Shown: positions 30,001 to 33,000 of the stretch, one piece after another
Numbering within the stretch: the first letter of the stretch is position 1
Layout of the letters: every line of letters begins with the position of its first letter
Assembly (NCBI RefSeq): GCF_001839655.2
Contig: NZ_CP056087.1
Location: 1,364,001 to 1,428,000 of the forward strand
Direction of reading: 5' to 3'
Length of the DNA: 64,000 bases
DNA from: Pseudomonas argentinensis
Lineage (GTDB): Bacteria > Pseudomonadota > Gammaproteobacteria > Pseudomonadales > Pseudomonadaceae
Translations under genes and position numbers: made by a program
The notes under the pieces: generated by a model
Seen by the model: only the letters and a program-made list of their open reading frames with translations
Databases searched by the model: none
What the model was told of the DNA's origin: nothing

Positions 30001-33000
30001 ACGAGCCCACCGTTGCGGATATCCAACCACCTGTAATTGCGCCCAACCTACCTAGTGGCCCTTTCTACTTGGGCGACAATTTGCAGCTACAGCCACGCGT
30101 TACTGATAACGGAGTGATTCGTTCCGTCGAGTTGTGGCAGCGCGATCAGTTGCTCGAAAGTTCTCCAATTGGTGGCGACCTGAGCTTCACTGTTGCCATG
30201 ACGGAGGCTGGTGATCTTGGTCTACGCCTTGTTGCCAGCGATATCAGTGGCAACCGCAGCGAGGTAGAGCTGGGCGTAGTCGTCGAGGAACCACCACCGA
30301 CGGTGCTGACTGGTCGCGTAGTCAACGTCCTGGGGCGCCCGGTAGCCGGTGTGTCTGTGGCGCTGCTGAATAAGCGAGTGGACTGCTGGACTAACGAATG
30401 TTGGCAGGACTCTCCGTTCAACCAGACCACTGATGCCGATGGCCGTTTCCGCTTTGACGCTCTTGCACGCCGCGAGCGTGCGGAGTGGTTGGTCAACCTG
30501 CAACATCGAGTCCTGGACGTGGAGTTGAATCTGCGGCATGTCGTGGAACTCGATCGTGATGGCGAGAACGATATTGGAGAGCTGGAACTGGTCATGGACG
30601 ACAGCGAAGTGCCTCAGCCGATTGAAAGTGACCTAGGAAAACAGGTTGATTCCGGTTACTTGCAAGTCATGCTTCCAATCGGTTTTGCCTTCCCAAGCGC
30701 CAGAGTTGAAGTTTGGCCTTGGGAGCAGCGTATGCGTATTGGTTCCTTGGGTATCGTGCCACTGGGCATCAATTTTCAAGATGGGCAGATGTTTCTTAAG
30801 GAGATGGCGGATAGTGTCACTCTGACCTGGATAGCTTGGCGCAGTCAGTACGCAGCGCAAGATGCAGGTACCATGACGTTGCAAGTAGTCCTGCACCGGG
30901 ACGGGCATATCGAACAGCGCTTCTATGATGTTCTGGAGGGTGACTGGTACTCGCGTTACAGCCGTTTTACAAATGCCACTAATGACTCGAACTATGAAAT
31001 GCCGAGTGGCAGGTTCGAAATGGATATAAGGCGCTTACACGGCTATCAGGTACGTCCCGGTACGGGGATCGAGCACTATGTGGGTACCTCCGACAACCAT
31101 TTGCAGGGGAGGGTCATTAGTTACCTGCCGGACGCGCTGGATAGTTACAAAGTCGAGCTTGGTTATCTGCCACGCCGCTCCGACCGCGATCAGGACGGGC
31201 TTTCCGATGCTAACGAAATGCTGTTGGGTACGAACCCGGATGCTCGAGATACTGACGGTGACGGCTTGTGGGACGGCTTTGAGTTGTACAGTGGTTTTGA
31301 TCCACTTGTTGCCGAACCAGGTATAGCAACGGCCGATCCGGATGGTGATGGCCTGAGCAATCTGGAAGAACAGCAGGCAGGCTCGGATCCGCATGTGGCT
31401 GACAGTGATGGGGATGGCCTGAGTGACTATGACGAACTCCATCGCTATGGCACTGACCCCATGGCTGCTGACAGTGATGGCGACGGTCTGAATGACGCCA
31501 ATGAGATAGCGCGGGGTACTGATCCCAAGAAGGCGGACAGCGATGATGATGGCCTGCCTGATGGTGTCGAGGTGGAGTCCGGTAGTGATCCGCTGCAAAA
31601 GGACAGTGATGGCGATCAACTGCCTGACTTGTTCGAGTATCGCTATGGGGACCTCGCTCCAGACGATGACAGCGACAACGATGGCTTGAGTAATCTGGAG
31701 GAGTTTTACGAGGGTACCGATCCTAATAACCGCGACAGCGATCGTGATGGTCTACCCGATATATATGAGTTGCGGGTGAGCAAAACTTCGCCTAACAAAG
31801 CTGATACCGATGGGGCTGGGCGGGATGATGGCGACGAGATATTTGTAGATGGCAGCGACCCATTGAAGGCAGAAGATGACTTGCGTGACATTCGTGAGGG
31901 CGATCAATATCTGCTGACTGAATCTGGAGTCAGCTACCGCGTTAGTCCTGGTGGTCAGGTTGAAACTGTTGATCGCGACGGCTGGCAAATGATCAATCAG
32001 CGGCTGTTCCAGCTGGGCAGCCACTCTCTTGCTTCTGGAGGACTCGCTCGCACTCCTGAAGGAGCATTGCGCACGTCTTTATATGATTCGGGAGACGGCT
32101 TGGCCGTCAGCCGCGAAGTCTATGTGCCCGAAGATGGGCGGGGCTTCCTGCGGGTTCTAGACCGTTTCGTCAATCTCAGTGATAAGCCTATCGTCGTACG
32201 TCCAAGTTACGTCATTAGCCAATCCTATAATCACCAGCAGTCGACCCAACTGAGTACATCGTCGGGTGATGCGCATCTAAGTACTGAGGACAACTCTCTA
32301 GTCTGGACTCTGAAGAGTGGTGAGTTGGATGCACGCATGATTACGATATTTGCCGACTCAGCAGGACGTTCGATCCTCGATGCAGAAAGCATGCGTATTT
32401 ATGATGGGATCCGTGAGGCCGCGATTGGTTACCGGCTGGTGATTCCGGCGGGTGAGGCGCGCAGTGTGATGCAGTTCGCCGCGCTGGAGCATGGACAAAG
32501 CCGCTTCAAGGATACCGAAGCGCTGTTGACCAGCCTGGGAGAAGAGGCCTTGCGCGGCATCAGCAAGGCTGAGCGCTCGCGTCTGGCCAACTTCAGTGCC
32601 TGCGAGGATACCGATCTCGACCTGCTATGCGACAGTCGTGAAGTGGCGCTGGGTACCAGTACGAGTAACCCCGACAGTGATAGTGACGGGTTCCCTGACG
32701 AGCTTGAAGTTCGCCTGGGCACCAATCCGCTGTCCAGCGACGATCTGCCAGACTTCGAACTGTATACCCTGCGTAATCTCGATGGACGCAGCACGTTGTA
32801 TCGCCAGCAGGGGCTGACCGGCACGCCGGAGCGACTTTCTGCGTTGGCTAATCCAGTGACAGCGTTCGACTTTGACGCCCAGGGCCAGGTATGGACCAGT
32901 CATCAGCGTCTTAATCTTTCTAATGGCCTGCCACAGGCTCTGATTGAGCGAGTTGATATCCTCAGTGGTGACGTGCTCGAGTCTGCCGACAATCAGTCAG

